A DNA stretch of 64,000 nucleotides from Nannocystis exedens (GTDB lineage: Bacteria; Myxococcota_A; Polyangia; Nannocystales; Nannocystaceae), in contig NZ_NETK01000001.1 in NCBI RefSeq assembly GCF_002343915.1, positions 8,632,001-8,696,000 of the forward strand, written 5' to 3'. The translations under genes were made by a program, and so were the position numbers. The notes under the pieces were generated by a model. It was not told the origin of the DNA. It did no database searches and saw only the letters and a program-made list of their open reading frames with translations. This document shows, one piece after another, positions 27,061-37,261 of this stretch. How positions within the stretch are numbered: the first letter of the stretch is position 1; each line of letters opens with the position of its first letter.

Positions 27061-28026
27061 ATGTCGTTTCTGATTCCCACGCACGAGCAGGCCCGCGCCG
27101 GCCTCCGGGCCATGAAGACCGTACTCACCGCGGCCGGACCGCTGACGCCGATCCGCCGCGAGGCGCTGGGGGCGATCCAGCAGCACCTGCTGCGCACCGA
27201 CCACGACCTCGACGCGCTCGGCCCGATCACGCCCGAGGAGCTGGCGGCGGCGATCGACGACCCGGCGCTGCGCACCCAGCTGATCGGCGGCATGGTGACG
27301 CTGACGCTGACCTGCGACACGGTGGCGGACGAGGAGCAGCAGGCGATCGAGCGCTTCGCGGCCGCGTTCGCGGTCGAGTCGGTGACGCTGGCGCAGCTCC
27401 GCAAGTTCCAGACCGAGCGGCTGATGGCGCTGCGCTTCGACGTGGTCCGCCGCAGCCTGGCCGGCCCGGCGCTGGGGCAGCTGTACGAGGACCAGGGCCT
27501 CCTCGGCGTCGTCAAGAACCTCGGCAGCTTCGCCGGGCTGTGGGAGAACCGCGCGGTGGCCGAGCGCTACCGGGCGCTGGCACACTACCCCGAGGGCTCG
27601 CTGGGCAAGGAGCTGTGGCGCTTCTACGAGGCCAACGCCTTCAAGTTCCCGGGCGAGAAGCACGGCGCGCCCGAATCGCTGCTGTCCCACGATCTGTCGC
27701 ACATCCTCGGCGGCTACGGCACCGACTACCGGAGCGAGGGCCTCGTGCTGGCGTTCCAGGCCGGCTACAAGCGCCAGGACCCGTTCAGCGTGCTGGTGTT
27801 CCTGCTGCTCAACGGCCAGCACGGCCTGCGCCTGACCGCCTTCGCCGACCCGGCCCGCGGCTTCTACAACGACAAGCCCGGCGCGATCGACGAGGTGGTG
27901 CGAGCGTTCGCCCGCGGCGCGCGGGTGACGGTCGACTTCACCGACCACTGGGACTTCTGGGCGGTGATGGACCGCCAGGTCGAGGACCTGCGCCGCGAGT
28001 ACGGGATCGAGCCGGCGGCAGCATGA
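27061..28026 (+). CDS. TerB-like and Coq4-like fusion protein
   Basis: 321 residues in two parts. Residues about 1-120 are helical and resemble a TerB-like (tellurite/co-chaperone) domain (FLIPTHEQARAGLRAMKTVL ... VADEEQQAIERFAAAFAV). The C-terminal half contains HDLSH at residue 211 followed eleven residues later by Glu (HDLSHILGGYGTDYRSE), matching the HDxxHx11E metal-binding motif of Coq4, the ubiquinone-biosynthesis protein. The family link for the second half is strong by motif; the fused arrangement and its role (lipid or quinone handling, stress) are inference. A GGAG box lies 8 bases before the ATG. The regulator upstream and sigma factor downstream run on the same strand. Confidence 0.7.
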   Translation: MSFLIPTHEQARAGLRAMKTVLTAAGPLTPIRREALGAIQQHLLRTDHDLDALGPITPEELAAAIDDPALRTQLIGGMVTLTLTCDTVADEEQQAIERFAAAFAVESVTLAQLRKFQTERLMALRFDVVRRSLAGPALGQLYEDQGLLGVVKNLGSFAGLWENRAVAERYRALAHYPEGSLGKELWRFYEANAFKFPGEKHGAPESLLSHDLSHILGGYGTDYRSEGLVLAFQAGYKRQDPFSVLVFLLLNGQHGLRLTAFADPARGFYNDKPGAIDEVVRAFARGARVTVDFTDHWDFWAVMDRQVEDLRREYGIEPAAA

Positions 28027-28107
28027 AGCGGGGAGCGCGAGCCGCTCGACCGCCGCGCGAGCCGGCGTGACGGCCGTCCGCCGGCGCCGCTATACTGCAG
28101 GCCGATC

Positions 28108-28731
28108 ATGACGAGCGACGAGGAGCTGCTCACGGCCTGGCGCGCGGGCGATCGCGCGGCCGGGGACTCGCTGCTCGCCCGCCACTTCGACGCGGTGTGC
28201 CGCTTCTTCTACTACAAGGTCGGCGAGGAGGCGGCGGCCGACCTGATCCAGCAAACTTTCCTGGCGATGTGCGAGGGCAAGGAGCGGTTCCGCGGCGAGT
28301 CGGCGTTCCGCACCTACGTGCTCGGCACGGCCCGCCTGGTGCTGCTGGCCCACCTCCGCCGCAAGCGCCGCGACGCCGACCACCTCGACCCGATCGAGCA
28401 CTCGCTGGCCGGGTTCGGGCCGTCGCCCACCAGCGCGCTGGCCCACCGCCGCGAGGAGGCGATCCTGCTGCAGGCGCTGCGCGAGCTGCCGATCGATTTG
28501 CAGATCGCGTTCGAGCTCTACCACCTCGAGGGCGCCACCGCCGGCGAGCTGGCCCGCATGTACGGGCTGTCCGAGCCCGGGATGTACGGCCGCCTGCGCA
28601 AGGCCCGGCTGCTCGTCGTCGCCGCCTGCGAGCGCCTGGCGGAGACGCCGGCGCTGCGCGCGTCGACCGTCGACCGCCTCGACGACTGGGTCCGCGAGCT
28701 GTCGGCCCGGGGGCTGCCGAAGCGGGACTAG
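28108..28731 (+). CDS. ECF-type RNA polymerase sigma factor
   Basis: 207 residues. Region 2: LLARHFDAVCRFFYYKVGEE and AADLIQQTFLAMCEGKERFRGESAFRTYVLGTARLVLLAHLRR in order; region 4: LRELPIDLQIAFELYHLEGATAGELARMYGLSEPGMYGRLRKAR, also in order (each longer than I can quote unbroken in the record). No membrane helix, so a soluble sigma; no adjacent obvious anti-sigma, though the membrane coiled-coil protein at 28815 and kinase at 29566 are candidates for signalling partners. Its TAG stop (28729) lies within the first unit of a palindromic array. ATG at 28108 follows TATACT-like sequence 20 bases upstream. Confidence 0.9.
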   Translation: MTSDEELLTAWRAGDRAAGDSLLARHFDAVCRFFYYKVGEEAAADLIQQTFLAMCEGKERFRGESAFRTYVLGTARLVLLAHLRRKRRDADHLDPIEHSLAGFGPSPTSALAHRREEAILLQALRELPIDLQIAFELYHLEGATAGELARMYGLSEPGMYGRLRKARLLVVAACERLAETPALRASTVDRLDDWVRELSARGLPKRD

Positions 28732-28804
28732 TGCGCGAGGACATGTTTTTTTGGGCATGTCCGATCGCGCATGCTCCGATAAGCATGTTCGGACGGACAT
28801 GTCT
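28725..28804. repeat. Six-unit 14-bp palindromic array after the sigma gene
   Basis: Cores at 28728 (CTAG, containing the sigma-factor stop), 28742, 28756, 28770, 28784 and 28798 (CATG), every step exactly 14 bases. The longest array in the window; sits between convergent genes. Confidence 0.95.
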
Positions 28805-28814
28805 CCATGGCGCC

Positions 28815-29546
28815 TCAGCAGTCCTCGGCCAGCGGGTCGTCGGTGTCGCAGATCTTGATCCCGCCGGGCTTGCCGACCACCGGCTTGTCGCCCGGCTTGG
28901 CGGTCGGGCGCGGGGTCGGGCGCGGGCGCCCGGGGGCGGCGGGCGCGGGGAGCTCGACGGTCGGCGCCGCGGCGCGGGCGAGGGCGTCCTGGAGGGCGCG
29001 GCGGTCGGCGTCGGTCTGGCGCTCGATGTCCTCGATGCCCGCGCGGAGGTCCGCGATCGCCTGGCGGGCGTCGCGGATCGAGGGGTCGTCGCCCGCGGGG
29101 GCGAGCACCGGCGCGGGCGCGGTCACGGCGGTGGCCTTGAGCAGCACCGCGAGGCCCAGGCCGACCAGGCCGAGCGCGCCGGCGGTCCACAGGCCGACGG
29201 CGCCGCCGGAGCGCGACCGGGTGCGGGCGTCGAGGTCGGCCTGCACCTGCGCCAGGTGAGCCGCCTGGCTGGCGCGCAGCCGGCCCTCGATCTCGGCCGC
29301 GCGCAGCCGCTCCTCGTGCTGCCGGCGCTCCTCGGCCCGGCGCGCGGCCTCGGCGGCCTCGGCGGCGGCCCGGGCCCGCGCCTCCTCTTCGGCGCGGGCC
29401 CGGGCCGCCGCGGCCTCGCGAGCAGCGGCCTCGGCGGCCTCGCGGGCGGCGGCGGCGGTTCGCTCGCGGTCCTGTCGCTCGCGCTCCATGTCGACGAGCG
29501 CGCGGATGGCGATGAGACCCGATGGTTCGTGCGTGGTGGTAGGCAT
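28815..29546 (-). CDS. Coiled-coil, single-pass membrane protein
   Basis: 243 residues. Residues about 20-110 are an Ala/Glu/Arg heptad coiled coil (RERTAAAAREAAEAAAREAA ... RRAEERRQHEERLRAAEIEG), then a membrane helix (GLWTAGALGLVGLGLAVLL), then an Ala/Pro-rich outer segment with a second short helix pair (DARQAIADLRAGIEDIERQT) and a C-terminal tail ending in two Cys (ICDTDDPLAEDC). The conserved-looking tail resembles small secreted tails in myxobacterial unknowns. It diverges from the kinase at 29566 with 19 bases between the start codons, so the two probably share control and function. Confidence 0.75.
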   Translation of the reverse strand: MPTTTHEPSGLIAIRALVDMERERQDRERTAAAAREAAEAAAREAAAARARAEEEARARAAAEAAEAARRAEERRQHEERLRAAEIEGRLRASQAAHLAQVQADLDARTRSRSGGAVGLWTAGALGLVGLGLAVLLKATAVTAPAPVLAPAGDDPSIRDARQAIADLRAGIEDIERQTDADRRALQDALARAAAPTVELPAPAAPGRPRPTPRPTAKPGDKPVVGKPGGIKICDTDDPLAEDC

Positions 29547-29565
29547 GGTCTTGAGTCCTCGGGCT

Positions 29566-31719
<2,154 letters not shown>

Positions 31720-31791
31720 GGGCGAGCTCGGCGTCGTCCGTCGGCGATCCTGCCCTTCGCGGGGTCGACCGCGAGACGCACGCGCTCGCTC

Positions 31792-31808
31792 GACGGGCGC
31801 AGCCCGTC
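31792..31808. terminator. Hairpin between convergent kinase and GH16 genes
   Basis: GACGGGC-GCA-GCCCGTC, 7-bp perfect arms, touching the GH16 stop codon (31807-31809). No T-run on either strand, so only a weak terminator call. Confidence 0.35.
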
Positions 31809-34329
31809 ACTGGAACAGCGCCGGCGGGAGATACACGACGTAGCTCTGATCGCTGGTCTCGTCGGTGATCCGGACCATGTCCTGCGGGTTCATGGCCGCG
31901 TCGTAGAAGACCTCGCCCTGGCGGCCGCGGAGCAGGATGTCGTCGGTCCCGTCGCCGTCCCAGTCGCCGACGGTCAGCTCGTGGGTGAGGGACGACCACT
32001 GCCGATAGCTGAGGGTCTGCTCGTCGGTGATGTCGCGCGCGTGGCGGAACACGTCGGGCCCGCCGCCCGGCAGGAGGTAGGTCGCGTGCCCGCTGTCGGG
32101 GTACCACTCGCGGCCGCGGAGCAGGAGATCGTCGGCGCCGTCGCCGTTGAAGTCGCCGACGTGGGCGTCGCGCAGCTCGTGCGACCACAGGACCGGGGTC
32201 ATCCAGAACTGGTTGTCGAGGGTGACCTCGTGGTGGAAGCCGCCGGTGCCGTCGGCCACCAAGAGGTAGGTCGAGTGGCCGACCTGGCGCGAGCGGAGCA
32301 ACAGGTCGTCGAAGCCGTCGCCGTTGAAGTCGCCGACGCGGGCCTCGCGATAGGCGTCCGCCCACTTGGCGGCGTTCATCCAGGACGCGCTCGTCACGTC
32401 GACGACCGGCAGGTGGCCGCCGGCGCCGTCGCTGTTGAGCAAGAACGTGCTCTGGGCGCCGGTGCGCCCGCGCAGCAGCACGTCGGTCGCGCCGTCGCCG
32501 TTGAAGTCGCCGAGCACCGTCTCGTGGTTGTCGGCGGTCCAGTGGCCGAGGCCCGTGCCGAACTGCAGCGACAGCGTCTGCTCGTTGGCGAACCCGCCGC
32601 CGGTCAGGCCGCGCAAGAGGTAGGTGTGATGGGGGCTGCTCACGCCGACGAGCAGGAGGTCGTCGCGGCCGTCGCCGTCGAAGTCGACGACGTGGCCCTG
32701 GCGGTACTGCGTCGACCACTTGGACTCGTTCATCCAGTAGCTGTTGGTGACGGTCTGCTCGTCGGCGAAGAAGCCGTTCCCGAGCGCGGTGAGCAGGTAG
32801 GCGGCGTGGCCCGGCCCGGTGGGGCGCAGGAGCAGGTCGTGGTCGCCGTCGCCGTCGAAGTCGCCGGCGAGGATCTGGCGGTAGCCGGCGTACCACTTGG
32901 CCTCGTTCATCCACGAGAGGTTGGTGAGGTTGTCCTCGTTGCCGAAGCGGCCGCGCCCGTCGGCGGTGAGGCGATAGGTCGCGTGGCCGGGCAGCGCGCG
33001 CGGCTGCAGCAGGAGGTCGTCGGCGCCGTCGCCGTTGAAGTCGCCCTTCACCAGGACGCGCAGGGCCTGCTTCCACTTGGCGACGGTCATCCACGAGTCG
33101 TTGGTGATCTCGGCCGACCCGGTGCCGATGACCTTGCACTCGGGATCGGCGCTGTCGGGCGGGCACGCCTCGTAGGCGCGGACCCAGTCGATCTCGTGGG
33201 TCATCGGCGTGAAGCTCGCGAGGTTCTTGCCGAGCCGGGCGCGCAGGACGGAGGTGTTGAGGATGAAGAAGAAGGGCTTCGTCGGGGCGTAGCTGAGGTG
33301 GTCCTGCACCCACTGGATGGGGTTCGAGCCGTCGACGTACGTCAGGTGCGGCTCGCCGTAGTTCATGCGGCCGGTCTCGAGATCGTCGATGTAGAAGGCG
33401 ATGGACTGCGGGGTCCACTCGACGGCGTACGTGTGAAATTCCTCGGCGTAGCGCTGCTCGTGCTCGACGACGTGGAAGTGCTTCGAGTGCATGCGATAGT
33501 CGACGCCGGGCGCGGTGGCCGGATCCATGTGGACGCTGCTGTGCACCTGCGGCGCGCCGTCGTGCACGGACTCCATGATGTCGATCTCGATGTCCTCGAC
33601 GTAGTCGCCGTGCTGGGGGAGGAGCCAGTGGGCCGGGAAGGCCCCCGGCTGCAAGGGGATCCGGGCGCGGATCTCGAAGCGGCCGTACTTCTGGCAGAAG
33701 CCGTTCACGTCGCACTCGGGATCGAGCACGTACTCGGGGCCGACCCACTCGCCGGTCGCCGCGCTCTCGATGCCGCCGGAGAGGATCGGGCAGTTGTCGG
33801 GGTTGGCCTCATTGCAGGGCGCCGAGAGGTTCGGATTTGCCACCATCTTCGCGTCGAGCCACAAGCTCCCGCCCTGCACGGCGACGAGGCCCGGATCGAG
33901 CTTGTTGACGCCGTTCTCGTTCGGCCCGTGGTAGGACCAATGGTTGTAGCGGTCGTGGACCATCCACACGCACTTGTCGAGGTCGGCGAGCTGCGCCTGG
34001 TACTGCGGGTCACAGGGGCCGGTGTACCAGCCCTCCTGCATGCACCGCGCGGGGGTGATGGTGCTGTCGTAGCAATCCGGGTCCTTGCCGGGCTCCCACC
34101 CGTTGAAGTCGTCGCTGAAGGTGAGCTTCCACTTGCGGTTCGCCAGCCGCGGCGGCAGCGAGCGCGTCGGCGGCGGCGGCTTCGGCTTCGATTGAGGAGG
34201 TTCTTCGGCGCCGAGGCCGTCGCGCAGCTCCATCGTGGGATCACCGCCGTCCTCGCCGTCGCAGGCGACGAGCGCGCTCCATCCGAGGGACACGACGAAG
34301 GACGGCCAACACAGCAAATATCGACGCAT
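31807..34329 (-). CDS. GH16 beta-glucanase-like lipoprotein with FG-GAP repeats
   Basis: 840 residues. Lipobox SALVAC, a Pro/Lys linker, then a glycoside hydrolase family 16 domain (residues about 65-400): KLTFSDDFNGWEPG, FEIRARIPLQPGAFPAHWLLP and the catalytic EIDIME (ExDxxE) near residue 249, then FHTYAVEWTPQSIAFYID. The C-terminal 400 residues are FG-GAP/VCBS calcium-type repeats (GDFNGDGADDLLLRP and six more), a beta-propeller for substrate or surface binding. GH16 enzymes cut beta-1,3/1,4-glucans, laminarin, agar or carrageenan; a predator could use it on fungal or algal walls. All catalytic residues present. Confidence 0.9.
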   Translation of the reverse strand: MRRYLLCWPSFVVSLGWSALVACDGEDGGDPTMELRDGLGAEEPPQSKPKPPPPTRSLPPRLANRKWKLTFSDDFNGWEPGKDPDCYDSTITPARCMQEGWYTGPCDPQYQAQLADLDKCVWMVHDRYNHWSYHGPNENGVNKLDPGLVAVQGGSLWLDAKMVANPNLSAPCNEANPDNCPILSGGIESAATGEWVGPEYVLDPECDVNGFCQKYGRFEIRARIPLQPGAFPAHWLLPQHGDYVEDIEIDIMESVHDGAPQVHSSVHMDPATAPGVDYRMHSKHFHVVEHEQRYAEEFHTYAVEWTPQSIAFYIDDLETGRMNYGEPHLTYVDGSNPIQWVQDHLSYAPTKPFFFILNTSVLRARLGKNLASFTPMTHEIDWVRAYEACPPDSADPECKVIGTGSAEITNDSWMTVAKWKQALRVLVKGDFNGDGADDLLLQPRALPGHATYRLTADGRGRFGNEDNLTNLSWMNEAKWYAGYRQILAGDFDGDGDHDLLLRPTGPGHAAYLLTALGNGFFADEQTVTNSYWMNESKWSTQYRQGHVVDFDGDGRDDLLLVGVSSPHHTYLLRGLTGGGFANEQTLSLQFGTGLGHWTADNHETVLGDFNGDGATDVLLRGRTGAQSTFLLNSDGAGGHLPVVDVTSASWMNAAKWADAYREARVGDFNGDGFDDLLLRSRQVGHSTYLLVADGTGGFHHEVTLDNQFWMTPVLWSHELRDAHVGDFNGDGADDLLLRGREWYPDSGHATYLLPGGGPDVFRHARDITDEQTLSYRQWSSLTHELTVGDWDGDGTDDILLRGRQGEVFYDAAMNPQDMVRITDETSDQSYVVYLPPALFQ

Positions 34330-34555
34330 GGCCCGTCATGCAAGCACGACGGGCGCGGCAGCGACAACTGAAATCGCGGCCCTCGTCGCGAGTGGTCTCG
34401 CGGGCCGGCACGATCGTGCGCGCGAACAGGTCGGGCGCCGCCCGGCGAGGAACCCCTCGCTGTCGCCGCGCGCGGATCGTACGGCCGGCGGACGCGGGCG
34501 TGCTCGCGTCATCGCCATGCGTCGACGCTGTCCTCGCGCTGCAGCCCCGCGCCGC

Positions 34556-34942
34556 TCAGGCGTCGCGGATCCGCGGGTGGAGGTTGTAGCCGCGCTCGCC
34601 GAACGGCGAGGTCCGCTCGATCCACACCTGTTCCAGCAGCCACAGCTCGTCCTCGTGCGGGCCGGCCTCCTCGTCCTGCGGGGTCACGACCTCGGCGACC
34701 GTGAATTCGAAGGCGTCGGGGCCGAGGCGGCGCCAGTCGTCCTGCAGCGCGCGATTCGGGTGAGCCCCGATCGAGAGCATGAAGCGGTGGCGGTTCAGCG
34801 GGCCGTGCAGATTCATGCTGCTGCCGAGCAGCAGCTTGCCGCTGACGGTGTTGCGAATGAGGTAGATCCCGGCTTGCCGCGGCTGCTCGCGGTATTGTCG
34901 CTTCTGCTCGGCGCGGGTCCGGGCCGGCGTGGAAGAGCTCAT
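34556..34942 (-). CDS. GIY-YIG nuclease-like domain protein
   Basis: 128 residues. QAGIYLIRNTVSGKLLLGSSMNLHGPLNRHRFML matches the start of a GIY-YIG fold in part (GIYLI ... LLLGSS), followed by NRALQDDWRRLGPDAFEFTV and WLLEQVWIERTSPFGERGYN, where Glu and the late Asn fit the family. The second strand reads LLLGS where the canonical motif is YIG, so activity is uncertain. The start overlaps the stop of the DUF2239 gene by 4 bases (34939-34942), giving a two-gene operon. Such solitary GIY-YIG proteins are common and mostly uncharacterised. Confidence 0.7.
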   Translation of the reverse strand: MSSSTPARTRAEQKRQYREQPRQAGIYLIRNTVSGKLLLGSSMNLHGPLNRHRFMLSIGAHPNRALQDDWRRLGPDAFEFTVAEVVTPQDEEAGPHEDELWLLEQVWIERTSPFGERGYNLHPRIRDA

Positions 34943-35484
34943 GGGTCGTCTCCTGACGGGAATGCGCGCTCGACCAGGCGAGCGAGGTGGTCGCGGATGT
35001 CGGCGGGCCAGCGGCGGATCTGCTGCGCGAAGCGCCGCGAGTCGCGCGCGAACAGGGCCCGCGCGGCCTCTTCGTAATTGGGGAGGTCGCCGGCGAGCGC
35101 GGTCATGACCCGGTGCGCGGCCTCCCGCGCGAGACGGGTCCGCTCCTCGTCCGGGTCGCGCCGGAGCGCCTCCTCGACGAGCCGCCGCAACGCCGCCGAG
35201 ATCCCGCTCGGCTGCTGCTCGAGCCATTCCCAGTGCCGCGGGAGCAGCGAGACCTCCCGCGAGACGACGCCGAGCTTCGGCCGGCCAGGGCCGGCGCGCA
35301 CCGGCGGCTCCTCGGCGACGAGCCGCGGGTCGAGCTCGACCTGGTGGCCGCTGAGGTCGTCGAAGACGAGGACGGGCCCGTCGCACGCGCCGACCTCGCC
35401 GAGGCGCTGCAGCACCTCTCGCGCGCTGCCGGAGGCGATCCGGCGGGGGCCGAGGAAGGCGGTATAGGTGCGCTCCGGGTCCAC
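34939..35484 (-). CDS. DUF2239 family protein
   Basis: 181 residues. N-terminal YTAFLGPRRIASGSAREVLQ, central VLVFDDLSGHQVELDP, then GRPKLGVVSREVSLLPRHWE and WLEQQPSGISAALRRLVEEA, the diagnostic order of DUF2239, a family of cytoplasmic proteins of unknown function in proteobacteria. The C-terminal helix bundle (AHRVMTALAGDLPNYEEAAR) is normal. First gene of the pair with the GIY-YIG protein. The upstream region is A+T-rich for this genome (AATAATACCCGGAAAATATT, 35491-35510) and probably holds the promoter. Confidence 0.8.
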   Translation of the reverse strand: MDPERTYTAFLGPRRIASGSAREVLQRLGEVGACDGPVLVFDDLSGHQVELDPRLVAEEPPVRAGPGRPKLGVVSREVSLLPRHWEWLEQQPSGISAALRRLVEEALRRDPDEERTRLAREAAHRVMTALAGDLPNYEEAARALFARDSRRFAQQIRRWPADIRDHLARLVERAFPSGDDP

Positions 35485-35663
35485 GCGAGAATAATACCCG
35501 GAAAATATTCTCGGTCAATATCCTCCGGGTAAAATAGGCGGCGCGATGAGCGCGGGCGCGGTCTTCCGAGAGGAAGCATGCGAGCGCGAGGGGCGGCGAG
35601 GCGGTCCACTCCCCACGCCCGCGCGGGGTCCTCGAGGTCGCCGATGGCGATGAGGTCGATGCT

Positions 35664-35687
35664 CTACATGTCTTTTCGGACACGTCA
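35664..35687. repeat. Two-unit 14-bp array
   Basis: CATGTCTTTTCGGACACGTC: cores CATG 35667 and CACG 35681, 14 bases apart. Confidence 0.75.
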
Positions 35688-35708
35688 TGGCGATCGTCGA
35701 GTCGGCCC

Positions 35709-35730
35709 GCACATGTCTCTTCGGACAGTC
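35709..35730. repeat. Two-unit 14-bp array
   Basis: CATGTCTCTTCGGACAGTCG: cores CATG 35712 and CAGT 35726, 14 bases apart; nearly the same spacer as the array 45 bases upstream. Confidence 0.75.
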
Positions 35731-35925
35731 GATCGGTCGCCCTGGGCTCGTCGCGCACCGGGCTCGGCTGTGGGCTCGCGCGCGTTCGCTGCACCAGGCC
35801 CAGCGGGGCCCGTCGCCCGCGCAGCCCGGAGTCGACCCGCGGCGCCGCGCATCCCCCGGCCTCGATCGGCGGTTTCGGCGGCCCGAGGGGACGAGCGTTC
35901 GCGGGCGTCGTGTATGCTCCCGGCG

Positions 35926-37101
35926 ATGTCGCCGCGCCTCTCGCTCTCGCTCCTCCTCTCGCTCTCGCTCGCGTCCTGTGGAGGCGACCCGAACCCGGGC
36001 GACGACGCGAGCGGCACCGAGGCCACGGGCGAGCCCGGCACGACGAGCACGAGCACGGCGACCGAGCCGACGACCGAGCCGACGACCAGCGGCACGACCG
36101 GCGAGGCCCACGTGGTCCCCGAGTTCGGCGGGACGTTCACCGTGATCGGCACCGCGGCGGACGGCCTCAACGCGGTCCGCGACCTCGAGTTCAACCCGGC
36201 CGCGCCCGAGCAGCTGTGGACGTTCAACATGCTGAGCCACGGGGTGGTGATCTACTTCGAGCCCGGCACCGCGCAGCAGACGTCGGAGGAGCGGATCGAC
36301 GCCTACGGGCAGCACTTCATGGCGTACGTGTCGTCGGCGGCGTTCACCGACGACAACACGTTCGCGACCTGCCAGGAGTCGCGCAACGAGTGGAATGTCG
36401 GGCCGCAGGACCCGGATGACTTCATGGGCCCGGCGCTGTGGCCGGCCGACCTGGACATCTTCGCCAAGGTCGGCCAGGCGTTCCCGCCCGGCGAGCAGGA
36501 AGGCAGCCACCTCGACATGCTGCACCAGAGCCCGCTGTGCATGGGCATCGCCCACGAGGCCGGCAACGCGTTCTGGGCCTTCGACGGCCACCACGGCAAC
36601 ATCGTGCGCTACGACTTCCAGAGCGATCACGGGCCCGGCGGCGGCGACCACTCCGACGGCATCATCACGCGCTACGTCGACGTGACCGTGACCAGGACGG
36701 GCAACATCCCCGGCCACATGGAGCTCGATCACGCGACCGGGATGCTCTACGTCGTCGACACCGGGGCAGGACGGATCTTCCGCCTCGACACCGCCAGCGG
36801 CACGAACATCGGCACGCTCCCCGGCGACTGGGACGGCGCGGAGTACACCGGGGTCGAGGGCGCCGAGGTGAAGGTGCTGGTCGAGGGCCTCGACGAACCG
36901 TCGGGCCTCGCGCTGCTCGCGGACCGGCTCCTGGTCTCCGAACACGGGACCGGCGACATCATCGCGTTCGACCTCGACGGCCAGGAGATCGATCGCATGG
37001 CCACGCCGGCCAAGCGCATCATGGGGATCACGATCGGCCCGGCGGGCGACCTGTGGTACGCCGACGCCGGCGCCAACGAGATCGTCCGCGTCGATCCGTG
37101 A
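35926..37101 (+). CDS. Propeller-type lipoprotein
   Basis: 391 residues. Signal LLSLSLASC, a Thr/Glu/Pro/Ser linker, then blades with NHL/SMP-30-like features (FNPAAPEQLWTFN, GHMELDHATGMLYVVDTGAG, LDTASGTNIGTLPGDW, LADRLLVSEHGTGDIIAFD, DLWYADAGANEIVRVDP). Conserved HQSPLCMG and DGHHGNIVRYDF occur in the middle. Surface-exposed, possibly sugar- or metal-binding; a lactonase activity is possible but no catalytic set was verified. MLPAMSPRL 12 bases upstream is an alternative start. Confidence 0.8.
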   Translation: MSPRLSLSLLLSLSLASCGGDPNPGDDASGTEATGEPGTTSTSTATEPTTEPTTSGTTGEAHVVPEFGGTFTVIGTAADGLNAVRDLEFNPAAPEQLWTFNMLSHGVVIYFEPGTAQQTSEERIDAYGQHFMAYVSSAAFTDDNTFATCQESRNEWNVGPQDPDDFMGPALWPADLDIFAKVGQAFPPGEQEGSHLDMLHQSPLCMGIAHEAGNAFWAFDGHHGNIVRYDFQSDHGPGGGDHSDGIITRYVDVTVTRTGNIPGHMELDHATGMLYVVDTGAGRIFRLDTASGTNIGTLPGDWDGAEYTGVEGAEVKVLVEGLDEPSGLALLADRLLVSEHGTGDIIAFDLDGQEIDRMATPAKRIMGITIGPAGDLWYADAGANEIVRVDP

Positions 37102-37261
37102 GGCGGGCGAATTGCGATTGTCAAGACTGGCTCGGAGACCGGCCCAATCCAACCCTGCGACGGAACACGGGACGACGGCTCGTCGGCGTGGCCATCGGCA
37201 TCGACCTTGGGAAGGGTTTCGTCGACCTCGACGAGCGCGGCCGGGTGCACCTGCCACCAGG

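Larger units (their letters stand above)
35485..35925. other. Divergent promoter region with two palindromic arrays
   Basis: Near 35490-35535 are repeated ATATTCTCGG/ATATCCTCCGGGT words (CCCGGAAAATATT and ATATCCTCCGGGTAAAATA), an A+T-rich, partly palindromic control region for the DUF2239 operon. Arrays at 35664-35687 and 35709-35730. No gene seen. Confidence 0.5.

Noticed and set aside
28742..28804. Similarity of the repeat core to the eukaryotic p53 half-site RRRCATGYYY
   Set aside because: A ten-base coincidence in form; there is no p53 in bacteria. It only helps to state the consensus.
28725..28804. CRISPR array
   Set aside because: Unit is 14 bases with 4-base spacers; no 25-35-base repeats or cas genes.
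31981..34371. 796-codon plus-strand frame opposite the GH16 gene
   Set aside because: Opposite the GH16 and FG-GAP coding sequence; composition is a mirror of it.
37102..37261. Plus-strand frame with VAIGIDLGKGFVDLDERGRV between two genes
   Set aside because: Short, without start signal or family; most likely chance coding potential in a 160-base convergent spacer.
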